This document shows, piece after piece, positions 8,176 through 16,530 of a stretch of 39,869 nt of DNA; the first letter of the stretch is position 1; every line of letters begins with the position of its first letter. The stretch is taken from NCBI GenBank assembly GCA_004556055.1, contig SFIW01000021.1, positions 1 to 39,869 of the forward strand, given 5' to 3'. The stretch is from Planctomycetaceae bacterium. Lineage in GTDB: Bacteria; Planctomycetota; Planctomycetia; Pirellulales; Thermoguttaceae. The notes under the pieces are model-generated. The model did no database searches. It saw only the letters and a list, made by a program, of their open reading frames with translations, and was not told the origin of the DNA. Made by a program: the position numbers and the translations under genes.

Positions 8176-9834
8176 GTGAAACGTAATTGGAACCGCACCG
8201 ACGCTCCGTCGTTGCTCGACATGGATCGCGACTACGTCACTAGTCGCTCGACTATTTCAATAACCCAGTATTCTCCGAGTTTAGAAATCGAGGAGAACGA
8301 CGCGGAAGAGGAGGAAGAAGAAGAGTCCGAACTCGAAGAATCGTATGATTCTTATAGCGCGCTTAATCTTTCGAGAGCCGTCGGCGAAGGAGACGACTCC
8401 GACTACGAGACTCAAGGAGCGGATCCAACTCGCCAATATATGAGCGAACTTTCCCACCACAAAGTTCTTACCCGCGAGGAAGAATGCGCCGCCGCGAAGA
8501 AGATCGAAAAGACTCGACGTCGTTACACGCTTTACGCGTACTCTTCTCCGATTGTCATCCGGAACATAGTCAATTTATTGGAGGAATACCAGGCAGGGGC
8601 TCGGGCGTTTGACCGTACGTTTAGCACGGGGAAAAACATGCGTCCGCAGACGGACAGTCGCCTTCCTTCGGTTCTATCCACGTTAAGCGCGATAGTGGCG
8701 CTCATGGACGAACGTCAGGACGCGCTCCGCGCTCTTCGTCGTCAACTGAAAAGGGCGCGCAAAGAAAGCGAGCGTTTAGAAATACTCTCTCAAATGAAAG
8801 TTCATAAACGCCGCGTCGTCTCCGCGCGTCGGCACGCCGCGTATCTTATCAGCGAACTCTCGTTGCGTTTGCGTCATCTGCGTGACGCTACGGATCTTAT
8901 GGAACAAGTTCAGGAGCGTCTAGTTCGCCTCAACACTCTTCTTAAATCAAAGCGCGGAAGCGAAAAGAGCCGTCGTCTCCAGAAAGAAGAACGCCACGAT
9001 CTCCAAAGAATGGCGGGCGAATCCCCAGCCGCGCTCCGTCGTCGATTTAATAAGGTTCACTCTTACAGGGAAGAGTTCGATTCCGCGTGCAACGAGTTTT
9101 CCAATCACAACTTGCGCCTCGTCGTTTCTATCGCCAAAAAATTTCGAAACCAGGGGCTCGACGTCATCGAACTCGCGCAGGAAGGCAATTTCGGACTAAT
9201 TCGCGCGGTTCAACTCTTTAACTGGCGACACGGTTGCAAATTCTCCACTTACGCGACTAACTGGATCCGTCAAGCGATCCAACGCGCGATCGCCGAACAG
9301 GGGGTGATCCGCATGCCCGCTCATATCGTCGACTACCTTAAGAAGATTCGCGACGTTCAGCGCGAAGAAAAGAAACGCACCGGGCGCGAACTCAACGTGT
9401 ACCAGCTCGCGGAGCGAACGGGAATCGAAGTGAAAGCAGTCGAGCTCGCGTTGCAGGCGGCGACGCCAACTTCAAGTTTATTGCAAGCGTTCAACGAAGG
9501 CGACGACGGCAACCTCGTCGACGTTCTTCCCGACGTTAAGTCTCCGCGTCCCGAACGGATGGCCGACATAGCCCAATTGCGCGAAACCTTCGCCAAGGTC
9601 TTAAAGACCCTCACTCCTCGTGAAAGACGCATCATCGAGTTGCGTTTCGGCTTTATCAACGGTTACGAATACACCCTCGAAGAGATCGGACGCATCATGC
9701 ACATCACGCGCGAACGCGTCCGTCAAATCGAATCCAAGGCGATGGATAAGCTTCAGTCGAAAGAACGCGTCAAGCTCTTCGAAGGTTTCCTCGATACGGA
9801 AGAACGTCGCGCTCTTCTCGAAGAAAGAGAATGA
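8176..9834 (+). CDS. rpoD: RpoD-family RNA polymerase sigma factor
   Basis: Primary-type sigma factor that directs RNA polymerase to -10/-35 promoters. The 552-residue protein starts at a GTG preceded by AAGGAGA five bases upstream. A short N-terminal part contains an acidic run (residues 39-55). Region 1.2 is at about 83-110, followed by a long basic helical non-conserved region. Region 2 (about 305-380) includes NHNLRLVVSIAKKF, AQEGNFGLIRAV and FSTYATNWIRQAI, the -10 recognition helix. Region 4 near 490-540 has LTPRERRIIELRFG and ITRERVRQIE, the -35 recognition helix. The position behind dnaG matches the classic dnaG-rpoD order. Planctomycetes carry several sigma-70 paralogues, so primary status is likely but not proved. 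Confidence 0.92.
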   Translation: MKRNWNRTDAPSLLDMDRDYVTSRSTISITQYSPSLEIEENDAEEEEEEESELEESYDSYSALNLSRAVGEGDDSDYETQGADPTRQYMSELSHHKVLTREEECAAAKKIEKTRRRYTLYAYSSPIVIRNIVNLLEEYQAGARAFDRTFSTGKNMRPQTDSRLPSVLSTLSAIVALMDERQDALRALRRQLKRARKESERLEILSQMKVHKRRVVSARRHAAYLISELSLRLRHLRDATDLMEQVQERLVRLNTLLKSKRGSEKSRRLQKEERHDLQRMAGESPAALRRRFNKVHSYREEFDSACNEFSNHNLRLVVSIAKKFRNQGLDVIELAQEGNFGLIRAVQLFNWRHGCKFSTYATNWIRQAIQRAIAEQGVIRMPAHIVDYLKKIRDVQREEKKRTGRELNVYQLAERTGIEVKAVELALQAATPTSSLLQAFNEGDDGNLVDVLPDVKSPRPERMADIAQLRETFAKVLKTLTPRERRIIELRFGFINGYEYTLEEIGRIMHITRERVRQIESKAMDKLQSKERVKLFEGFLDTEERRALLEERE

Positions 9835-9867
9835 CGTCGTTCGACGCGTAGCGCGTAAAAACGACAA

Positions 9868-9905
9868 AAAGAGGCGCGGTCAACCTCTCCGCGCCTCTTT
9901 CTTTA
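9868..9905. terminator. Bidirectional terminator between rpoD and mtaB
   Basis: AAAGAGGCGCGG (9868-9879) pairs perfectly with CCGCGCCTCTTT (9889-9900). T-rich sequence follows on the plus strand and A-rich sequence precedes it, which reads as a T-tract on the minus strand. It lies between two convergent genes and can serve both. Confidence 0.9.
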
Positions 9906-9933
9906 TTTCTTAATTTCTTACCGGTCCAATCGG

Positions 9934-11325
9934 TCAAAGCGTCTCGCCGCTAAAAACGTCTCCGTCAAGCCCAACCAACTTCGTTTCCACGACGTCCCCC
10001 GCCGCAACGCTTCGCCCTGCGGGAACCTGAAACAGAACTTCGTAATATCGATCGGTCGTTCCGCGCGCGACGCTCGGAGCCAGGAGCGGAGTCTCGACGC
10101 TCTCGACGACGACTCGCGCGTTTCTTCCAATAAAACGTCGCGCGAAGCGTTCGCGCTCCTCCCGCGCGATCTTCTGCAAACGCGCGACGCGATCTTTCTT
10201 CACCGCCGGATCAACCTGCTCAGGGAGCCCCGCGGCGACCGTGCCGGGGCGCGCGCTAAAGGGAAAGACGTGAACGCGCGAAAAACCGACCTCGCGCACG
10301 ACGTCGCACGTCCTCTCGAATTGCTCCTCCGTTTCGCCCGGAAAGCCGACGATGACGTCCGTCGTGATCGTCGCGTCGGGTATGCGGCGATAGATTTCGT
10401 TGCATTTCTTGATATACGGCGCGCTCAACCATCGTCTCTTCATCGCGCGTAAAACGGAGTCGTCGCCGCTTTGCATCGAGAGGTGGAAATGCGGGCAAAC
10501 GATATCGGGATAGCTTTCCACGACGGACAGGATCTTGTCGCCAATCTCGACCGCTTCCAGGCTCCCCAGGCGCACGCGCATTTCAGGCAAACGCAACTCC
10601 GCGATCGCGCGCAAAAGCTCCGCCAAACCAAAGCGGCTCTCTTCAGGAACCGCCTCTTGCCGCGCCTGGTACTCCTCGAGCGTCAACCTCCTCTCGGAAG
10701 GATCGACGCCTTCCGCGCGCGCAGCGTCCAGTTCCGCCTGCGTCGGAGGATAGAGGTCGAGCCCGTAATGCCCCAAGTGAATCCCGGTAAGGACGATCTC
10801 GCGATATCCGTTTTCCGAAAGAGCTCGCGCTTCCGCGCAGACTTCTTCCGCCGGTCGGCTCCACAAATACGGTCGCGTCGTCGGAATGATGCAATACGCG
10901 CAGCCGACGCGGCACCCGTCTTGAATCTTCACGTAGGCGCGGCAGCGTTCCGCCAAACGCGAAACCCTTTGAGGTATAATCTCCAGCCCGCGCGAGCGCA
11001 AAAATTCTGCCATGCGTCTCTTATCGACGACGACTTGCGACACGTGCGGAAGGGACGCGACGCGCTCAGGATCGGACGACGCGTAACACCCGCACACGAC
11101 GATCTCGGCGTTGGGGAAGAGTCTGGAATAATGCGCGACAAGCTTGCGACTCTTCGCGTCGCTCTCCGCCGTGACGGAACACGTGTTGATTAAAACGAGT
11201 CCGACGTCTTCCGGGGGCGTATTGCGATCCGCTTCGTACCATCCGTTTTCAAGAAACGCGGAACGGAGCCACTGCGTTTCATATTGATTGACCTTGCATC
11301 CGAGGGTAGCCGTTTTAAAAATCAT
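9934..11325 (-). CDS. mtaB: tRNA t6A37 methylthiotransferase MtaB
   Basis: Radical SAM enzyme that adds a methylthio group to t6A at position 37 of tRNAs reading ANN codons. The start was placed at the ATG at 11325 (463 residues), because the longer frame begins inside the terminator of the upstream gene. The N-terminal UPF0004 domain begins TATLGCKVNQYETQ (Cys10) and carries INTCSVTAESD (Cys49) and a CGC motif near 78-80. The radical SAM cluster is CRVGCAYC (Cys138, Cys142, Cys145). A C-terminal TRAM domain occupies about the last 65 residues. There is an uncommon charged insertion of about 40 residues after GIHLGHYG. GCKVNQYET and GIHLG favour MtaB over MiaB or RimO. Confidence 0.93.
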   Translation of the reverse strand: MIFKTATLGCKVNQYETQWLRSAFLENGWYEADRNTPPEDVGLVLINTCSVTAESDAKSRKLVAHYSRLFPNAEIVVCGCYASSDPERVASLPHVSQVVVDKRRMAEFLRSRGLEIIPQRVSRLAERCRAYVKIQDGCRVGCAYCIIPTTRPYLWSRPAEEVCAEARALSENGYREIVLTGIHLGHYGLDLYPPTQAELDAARAEGVDPSERRLTLEEYQARQEAVPEESRFGLAELLRAIAELRLPEMRVRLGSLEAVEIGDKILSVVESYPDIVCPHFHLSMQSGDDSVLRAMKRRWLSAPYIKKCNEIYRRIPDATITTDVIVGFPGETEEQFERTCDVVREVGFSRVHVFPFSARPGTVAAGLPEQVDPAVKKDRVARLQKIAREERERFARRFIGRNARVVVESVETPLLAPSVARGTTDRYYEVLFQVPAGRSVAAGDVVETKLVGLDGDVFSGETL

Positions 11326-11373
11326 CTTCGCACCGTCGTTTTGCCTTATAATTAGCTCCGCGCGATCGCAGAG

Positions 11374-11428
11374 TATAAAAAACGCTTCCAAAAGTTCCCG
11401 CCGCATCGAGCGGAACCTTCGGAAGCGT
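11374..11428 (-). terminator. Terminator of the xylose-isomerase-like gene
   Basis: On the minus strand ACGCTTCC (11428-11421) and GGTTCC pair with GGAACT and GGAAGCGT (11389-11382), followed by a T-tract (11381-11374). This is a strong rho-independent terminator about 40 bases beyond the stop, and it lies inside the longest mtaB open frame. Confidence 0.88.
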
Positions 11429-11465
11429 CGCGTTAAACCCGGTCGTTAAAAACCGAACGACAATC

Positions 11466-12497
11466 TCATTTTAAGATCGAATCGAGAATATACCAGTTGA
11501 GTTCTTCATAATCGCGCGAACCGATCATTTCAGCGATCTTGGAGTCGTCGAGAGAGCGGCTAATTTCAAGGAGACGCAGGAAGATTTTGCGGCTATATTC
11601 GAGGTGCTTGAGGCAAACCTCGTCGCGCTGCGTGCGCAAGACCTTAACGTCGAGCCCGACCCATTCGCCGTTCGTTCCATATCCGTGCTTGTCGAGAACG
11701 CGAACCTGATTGAGCGCGCGGCGCGGATCGACCATGCCGAACGTCTGATCTTGGTCGAACTTCAGACCGTTTTGATCGTTAAGATGGACGCTCCAAAGCT
11801 TCTTGTGCGCGAGAGCGAATCCCATTTCTTCCGACGGACAGAGATTCGCAAGGATCGCGTGCGCCGTCTCGATAAGGCATCCGACGCGGTCTGGCGCGCT
11901 CGTCATCAATCCCATAGCGATCGCGTGACCGATCGTCGGAATAAAGGCGTGATCGACCGGTTCATTCGGCTTCGATTCGATCATGACGCGGATATCTTTG
12001 TTGTAGTCAAGAACAGTGTTGAGCGCTTCGGCGATCTGTTCCGTCGCGACGACCGGGTCTTTCGATTCGCGAATATAGGTACCTTCGCGCGCAAGCCAGA
12101 ACACGATGTTCTTCGTGCCGAGGGCGGTCGCGATATCGGCGGTCGTCTTGAGACGTTCGATCGCGTATTTGCGACATTCAGGGCAATTGGAGGTGAACCC
12201 GCCGTCGACGGTGTGGGGATCCATCCAGAGTCGAGGAGCGACAAATTCGGCGGTCAGTCCGTGATCGTCCAAAACTTTTTTGAGATCCTCGGCCTCTTTA
12301 ATGATCTGCGACTTCGACTTGTTGTTAAGATCCGGAACTGCGTCGTCGTCATGGAACTGCACGCCGTCGAAGCCAAGCTTCTTGTATAGCTCGAGCTTAT
12401 CGTTAAACGCGATCGTATGGCGCACTTCTGGGCCAAACGGATCGGCGCCCTCGTGAATATTCCACGGACCGAAAGAAAATCGGAATTCACCCTGCAT
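11466..12497 (-). CDS. Xylose-isomerase-like TIM-barrel protein with a changed metal ligand
   Basis: A 343-residue protein clearly related to short class I xylose (glucose) isomerases, which interconvert aldose and ketose using two divalent metals. By motif alignment to the Streptomyces-type enzyme, the catalytic and metal residues are present: His49 and Asp52 (FHDDD), Glu174 and Lys176 (ESKPNEP), Glu210 and His213, Asp248 and Asp250 (FDQD), and Asp283. The exception is the ligand equivalent to Asp245, which is His238 (VHLNDQNG). The protein is shorter than typical XylA (about 385-440), mainly at the C-terminal dimer arm. The start is supported by AAAGGAGTGATC, close to the full anti-Shine-Dalgarno complement. 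A TTGACT/TACAAT promoter lies upstream. The substrate may differ from xylose, so no symbol is given. Confidence 0.85.
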   Translation of the reverse strand: MQGEFRFSFGPWNIHEGADPFGPEVRHTIAFNDKLELYKKLGFDGVQFHDDDAVPDLNNKSKSQIIKEAEDLKKVLDDHGLTAEFVAPRLWMDPHTVDGGFTSNCPECRKYAIERLKTTADIATALGTKNIVFWLAREGTYIRESKDPVVATEQIAEALNTVLDYNKDIRVMIESKPNEPVDHAFIPTIGHAIAMGLMTSAPDRVGCLIETAHAILANLCPSEEMGFALAHKKLWSVHLNDQNGLKFDQDQTFGMVDPRRALNQVRVLDKHGYGTNGEWVGLDVKVLRTQRDEVCLKHLEYSRKIFLRLLEISRSLDDSKIAEMIGSRDYEELNWYILDSILK

Positions 12498-12582
12498 AGA
12501 TCACTCCTTTAACAAATGAAAACAGCGACGCGATCAAGACGCCTCTATGAATCGAGGGTCACACTAAATCAACTGCGAGGAT

Positions 12583-12610
12583 ATTGTAAAAAACGGTAAT
12601 CAAAAGTCAA
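12583..12610 (-). promoter_or_regulatory. Promoter of the xylose-isomerase-like gene
   Basis: On the minus strand TTGACT (12610-12605), a 16-bp spacer and TACAAT (12588-12583). The -35 box overlaps the stop codon of tatD, so this gene is transcribed separately from htrA-tatD, at least in part. Confidence 0.75.
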
Positions 12611-13527
12611 GAAATTTTCGAAGATTCCGACTTTTTTGGCCAATTTGCGAGAAAACGCTTTTCGTTAATCGCCAATTGACGGAAGAATTCGCCGGTCGAG
12701 GTTTTTCGAATCCGCGCAATTTCCTCCGCCGTGCGCAGAAGCGAGCCGGGCTCCGCAAGACGCTCGCCGTTCATGGTCGCGGGCGCGACGATCGTCGTTC
12801 GACGCGGCGCGGAATCGTCCTGCTGGCCGTAGCCGTCGGGGGGCAGGAGGGTCGGACCGTCCGATTCTAGCAAGATCCGGTCGCGTGGGACAGCGGCGAC
12901 ACATTCGCGGGAAAAACGCGCGCGCGGCGCTACGGAACGGTTCGAGAAGGAAAAGAAAGCCCCGTAATCCAAAGCGCGCTCGATCTCTTCGCGCGTCGCC
13001 TGCCAGCTATGAAGGATCCACGCGGGGACGCGAGAAAAAGACTTCATGATTTCAAGGATGCGGAAATTAGCGCGAACGGAGTGAAGCGTGACGGGAATCG
13101 CGCGATCGTTGGCGAGTTGGAGCTGGGCGAGAAAGAGCTCTTCTTGCTCTTTCTGCAATGTTTCGTCGCATCGCCGCACGGCATAGTCGAGTCCGACCTC
13201 CCCTAAAGCGGCTTTTGTGACGCCGTCTTTGGCGACGTAAGAATCGAGAAACATCGTTAGCGCTCCGAGCCAGTCCCCCTGAATACGCCGACACGACCAC
13301 GGATGAACGCCAAAAGAAGGATAGATCGAATCAAAACGTCGCGCCAGTTCCGCGGTGCGATTCCAATCCGCAGGCGAAGCGCTCACGCAGAGAAAGCGTT
13401 CAATTCCGCTCTCCTTGGCGCGCGCAAGATACTGTCCCACTTCGTCCCAAGTTTCGCCAAATCGTCTATCTTGAAGGTGGACGTGCGCGTCGGTAAAGCC
13501 ATGTTCCTTAGTTTCGGCATTAGTCAT
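12607..13527 (-). CDS. tatD: TatD-family metal-dependent hydrolase (DNase)
   Basis: A 306-residue amidohydrolase-fold protein of the TatD family; members act as metal-dependent 3'-5' DNases or nucleases in the cytoplasm. Metal-binding motifs visible in order are the HxH pair in FTDAHVHLQD (His15, His17), FGVHPW, GEVGLD, HSVRA, LHSW and LLESDGPTLL. It is somewhat longer than the usual 260 residues. Its ATG lies eight bases inside the 3' end of htrA, and GGAGGTGA within the htrA tail acts as its ribosome binding site, so it is translationally coupled to htrA. The exact substrate is not fixed by sequence. Confidence 0.9.
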   Translation of the reverse strand: MTNAETKEHGFTDAHVHLQDRRFGETWDEVGQYLARAKESGIERFLCVSASPADWNRTAELARRFDSIYPSFGVHPWSCRRIQGDWLGALTMFLDSYVAKDGVTKAALGEVGLDYAVRRCDETLQKEQEELFLAQLQLANDRAIPVTLHSVRANFRILEIMKSFSRVPAWILHSWQATREEIERALDYGAFFSFSNRSVAPRARFSRECVAAVPRDRILLESDGPTLLPPDGYGQQDDSAPRRTTIVAPATMNGERLAEPGSLLRTAEEIARIRKTSTGEFFRQLAINEKRFLANWPKKSESSKIS

Positions 13528-15136
13528 TATTCAGATTCACCTCCATGAAATATGGGCGTCCCTTTCGAATCAGATAAACGCGCGCCGCTCCTGCGTCGAC
13601 CCTGGCAAATTCGTCGATTCGTTTGGCGATATAGTACATATTTTCGATCGACGCGACGCTCAGTTGTCCATCCGCCTTGTCGCCGACGCCAAATCCGAAG
13701 ATGAAGTCCCCTTCTTGAATTCTGGCGTCGCCTTGCGCGAAGAGTCCCTTCGGATCAACTTTCGTGACGTTCACGCCGCCAGACGGCACAAAGTTAAAAT
13801 CACCAATCGAGACCGCTTGCAGATTCGGGAAACGTTCGCGGTATTCCTTCTCCGTCGCAGTCTCCGCTTCGACGCCGAACGTTTTCCACACAAGGCGTTC
13901 CACGACGCTCGCTCCGGCGAACGTTTCGCGATTAGAGTCCGCCGCGACTTCGAAAGAGACGGGGGAGCTCTCCTCGGCGAAGGACGCCTCTGTCGAGGCT
14001 TTTTGGTATTGCTTTTGACCTGCGGAAGCGACGACCGAAGAACTCTTTGCCGCAGCGAGGTCGCTGAAGGCGATCGTCGCGTCAAGATCGTCGCCGTTGC
14101 GTTCGAAGACAAGATTGGCGACGTCGCTCAAGCCTAAGCCGATGAGAGAACAGGTGAAATCAAGGGAGGTGTGAATCGCGTATCCGTTTGAAGAAATCAA
14201 GACGTCGCCGGGCTTGACGCCCGCTTGCGCGGCGGGACTGTTCTTGTCGACCGCTTCGACGACGAGGTAATCTTCGCCGTTGCCGTCGGCGGGATAATCG
14301 ACGGCTTCGGAATCAATCACGCGGAATTTCAAACCGTGATGCGTCATCTTAGCGACGGTTTGACGAATCATTCTCTCGGCGACTTCGGAGACGACGTCCA
14401 CGGGAATCGCAAAAGCGATATTCTCCGCCTCTTCGCGCACTGCGGCGTTTAATCCAATCATCTCGCCGTCGACGTTGATCAGAGGGCCGCCCGAATTGCC
14501 GGGATTGATCGCGGCGTCCGTTTGGATGACGCTCGCGTAGGAAAGATTCTCGTTCACTTCGAGAGGTCGATCGGTCCAGCTAATAATACCGCGGGACACG
14601 GAGCAGCTGTATCCGTACGGATTGCCGATCGCGTAGACGTCTTCGGCAAGCTGAACGCGGTCTGAGCGTCCCATACGAATCTTCTTCAGAGGAGTCTTCG
14701 GCTTAATCTTCAAGATAGCCAGATCGGTAGCTACGTCGTTGCGCACCAACTCCACGTCGCGATACCGTTCGCCGTCGGCAGTGATCACTTCGAGCTTGAG
14801 CAACCCCTTCACTACGTGGTAATTCGTGAGGATATACCCGCGTTCGTCGACGACGACGCCCGTTCCCATCCCGTTGAAAACGTCGTAATGAGCGCCGCGT
14901 CCCGCCGTTCTTGGACTCGTCTCATATTGCTTTTCGCCCTGAATGCTCACGACCGACTGGCTGACCTCGTTTACAATGTTTACGAAACGAGGTCTTTCCG
15001 CGCGCGTCCAACGCTCCTGCGTCGTCTGCTCTTGGGCGCCTACCGCCGAACAACATGCGACGCAGAACAAAAGGAATCCGGCGCCGAAAACGCGCATCCC
15101 CTTTGCTTGTGTCAATAGAGTAATGATATTTGTCAT
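13520..15136 (-). CDS. HtrA/DegP-type serine protease with PDZ domains
   Basis: Envelope protease of the HtrA (DegP/DegQ) family, which degrades or refolds damaged exported proteins. With the ATG at 15136 the protein has 538 residues. A signal peptide follows (hydrophobic FGAGFLLFCVACC, cleavage near Gly-Ala-Gln at about 34). The trypsin-like triad is complete: His107 in ILTNYHVVKG, Asp138 in ATDLAILKI and Ser215 in INPGNSGGPL. A PDZ domain lies at about 275-355 (SPAAQAGVKPGDVLIS). A linker and a second, weaker PDZ-like domain make up the C-terminal 120 residues. Neither the ATG nor the upstream GTG at 15157 has a clear ribosome binding site, and a further ATG at 15097 would also give a signal peptide. 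It overlaps tatD. Confidence 0.93.
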   Translation of the reverse strand: MTNIITLLTQAKGMRVFGAGFLLFCVACCSAVGAQEQTTQERWTRAERPRFVNIVNEVSQSVVSIQGEKQYETSPRTAGRGAHYDVFNGMGTGVVVDERGYILTNYHVVKGLLKLEVITADGERYRDVELVRNDVATDLAILKIKPKTPLKKIRMGRSDRVQLAEDVYAIGNPYGYSCSVSRGIISWTDRPLEVNENLSYASVIQTDAAINPGNSGGPLINVDGEMIGLNAAVREEAENIAFAIPVDVVSEVAERMIRQTVAKMTHHGLKFRVIDSEAVDYPADGNGEDYLVVEAVDKNSPAAQAGVKPGDVLISSNGYAIHTSLDFTCSLIGLGLSDVANLVFERNGDDLDATIAFSDLAAAKSSSVVASAGQKQYQKASTEASFAEESSPVSFEVAADSNRETFAGASVVERLVWKTFGVEAETATEKEYRERFPNLQAVSIGDFNFVPSGGVNVTKVDPKGLFAQGDARIQEGDFIFGFGVGDKADGQLSVASIENMYYIAKRIDEFARVDAGAARVYLIRKGRPYFMEVNLNND

Positions 15137-15464
15137 GGAACAACCGTAAAAATTCACGAAGGCGACCGAGACCGTCTTCGTCGTCGTTTCGGGGCTCTTT
15201 ACTCAGGAGCCCTCGACGATCAGCTCTTTCTTTCTTTCCGTTCGCAATTTCGTTCCGGATAAGAATCCAAAGAATCGAAACAATGTGAACAGCTGTTAAA
15301 TCGGCTACATTCCTTCCCAATCTTCAACGAAAGAGTCGGAAAAATCGGAAAAGGTTGAGTAAGGAGCGTTAGGATTGCGCGTTCCTCATAACTGCGCTCT
15401 TCGGCACAATCGAACACGAAGGGGAAAAGAAAGACAAAAGTTGGGAAAAAAACGCGCTCGACAC
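15137..15464. other. Divergent intergenic region between htrA and a secreted-protein gene
   Basis: Gene-free DNA containing a short hairpin, GGGCTC (15192-15197) with GAGCCC (15207-15212), and the palindrome AACAGCTGTT (15288-15297). Promoter elements for htrA are expected here on the minus strand, but no convincing pair of boxes was found. No tRNA or small open frame with a ribosome binding site was seen. Confidence 0.4.
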
Positions 15465-15493
15465 TTGAAAACGATCAAGCCCCGACTTATTAT
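15465..15493 (+). promoter_or_regulatory. Promoter of the secreted-protein gene at 15554
   Basis: TTGAAA (15465-15470), a 17-bp spacer and TATTAT (15488-15493). Transcription would start near 15500, about 54 bases before the ATG. Confidence 0.75.
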
Positions 15494-15553
15494 ATCAGGT
15501 TGGATAGTCGTCCATTTTTATTAGTTGACGCAGTTTTCGTCAGGAGTCGGAAT

Positions 15554-16390
15554 ATGTTAAAAGACAGACTTTATCAGGCGTCTTTAAGCCTTGCGGCGTT
15601 TGTAGCGCTGGGCGCGACGTCGGCGGTCGTTGCGCAGAGCGACGCGGCTTCCACAGGGACGCGCCCTTTGGCGGCGAAATCGATTCGCCCTATGCAGCGC
15701 GAAGAAATCCCGGCGAATAAAGCGCCAAACCTCTACGATGAAACGTCGGACGAGTTCGATTACTTCCGCGAAGAACTCGGACGTTCTGAGACGTCGACCG
15801 CGACGAAGAAACGTCTCGCGCAAATCGCCGCGCGTAAAACCTACGAAAATCCGAACGACAAGCCTGCCGCCGACGGTTCTCCCTTCGTCGATATCTACGC
15901 CGATATCGTCTCCGACGGCGAGCCCTTTGAAGACCCGAACGATCCCGACGTTATCTATTACGCCGACGAACACAACGTTCTAGCGAAGGCGGCGACCTTC
16001 TGCAAACGAGCGACGACGTTCCTTGAACTTTTCTCCGCTAGTCAGGGAAACGGCTCGTCCAACGGCTTGACGGGAAGTCGAGGCGATATGGACTCCATGC
16101 CTTCCTACGACATGGATTCTACGGGAAGCATGAGCGGAATGGAAGGCCCCGGCGGAACCAAACCGAAAGCGGATAAGCCCGCTCCCGAGAGTAAAGTCGA
16201 CGACACGAAGGTTATCTTCCCTGATCCGGTTGATAATCCGTACAAATCGGAACTTGGCTCAGCCGTCGATCCCTTCGATCTCTTCAAAGCGGATCGCGAT
16301 TTCAAACCTGCCCCCGCGCAGACAGGCGGCCCTGGTTCAATGGGCTCCATGAGCCCCATGGGATCCGGTTACCCGATGGAAGAGCCGTGA
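15554..16390 (+). CDS. Exported protein of unknown function, Gly/Ser/Met-rich tail
   Basis: The ATG at 15554 has GGAG seven bases upstream and gives 278 residues; the longer frame from 15500 begins at the predicted transcription start and is rejected. A Sec signal peptide covers about residues 1-27 (hydrophobic SLSLAAFVALGATSAVVA, then Gln-Ser). The mature protein is acidic, with many Asp/Glu/Pro residues, and ends in a low-complexity tail of Gly, Ser, Met and Pro (GSMGSMSPMG). No enzyme motif is recognised. A similar tail composition appears in the unrelated exported protein at 30780-31757. It has its own promoter and a terminator-like hairpin follows, so it looks monocistronic. Confidence 0.7.
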   Translation: MLKDRLYQASLSLAAFVALGATSAVVAQSDAASTGTRPLAAKSIRPMQREEIPANKAPNLYDETSDEFDYFREELGRSETSTATKKRLAQIAARKTYENPNDKPAADGSPFVDIYADIVSDGEPFEDPNDPDVIYYADEHNVLAKAATFCKRATTFLELFSASQGNGSSNGLTGSRGDMDSMPSYDMDSTGSMSGMEGPGGTKPKADKPAPESKVDDTKVIFPDPVDNPYKSELGSAVDPFDLFKADRDFKPAPAQTGGPGSMGSMSPMGSGYPMEEP

Positions 16391-16431
16391 TTGCCTTGCG
16401 TGAGAATCATTGCGCCAACTTTTTACTATTC

Positions 16432-16484
16432 TCCCGTTAGTCGTTCGCTCTCTCCCGAGCCAACGGTCGACGGGATTCTTTTTT
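16432..16484 (+). terminator. Terminator-like structure after the secreted-protein gene
   Basis: TCCCGT (16432-16437) pairs with ACGGGA (16470-16475). Inside it GCTC (16447-16450) pairs with GAGC (16457-16460). A T-rich tract follows at 16476-16484. Confidence 0.5.
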
Positions 16485-16530
16485 GTCACGACGCCAACGC
16501 GTTTTTTCTCATAGTCTAGGAAACGTCGTC

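Noticed and set aside
11326..11406. N-terminal extension of MtaB
   Set aside because: It would be encoded by the terminator of the preceding gene; the family N-terminus begins at the ATG at 11325.
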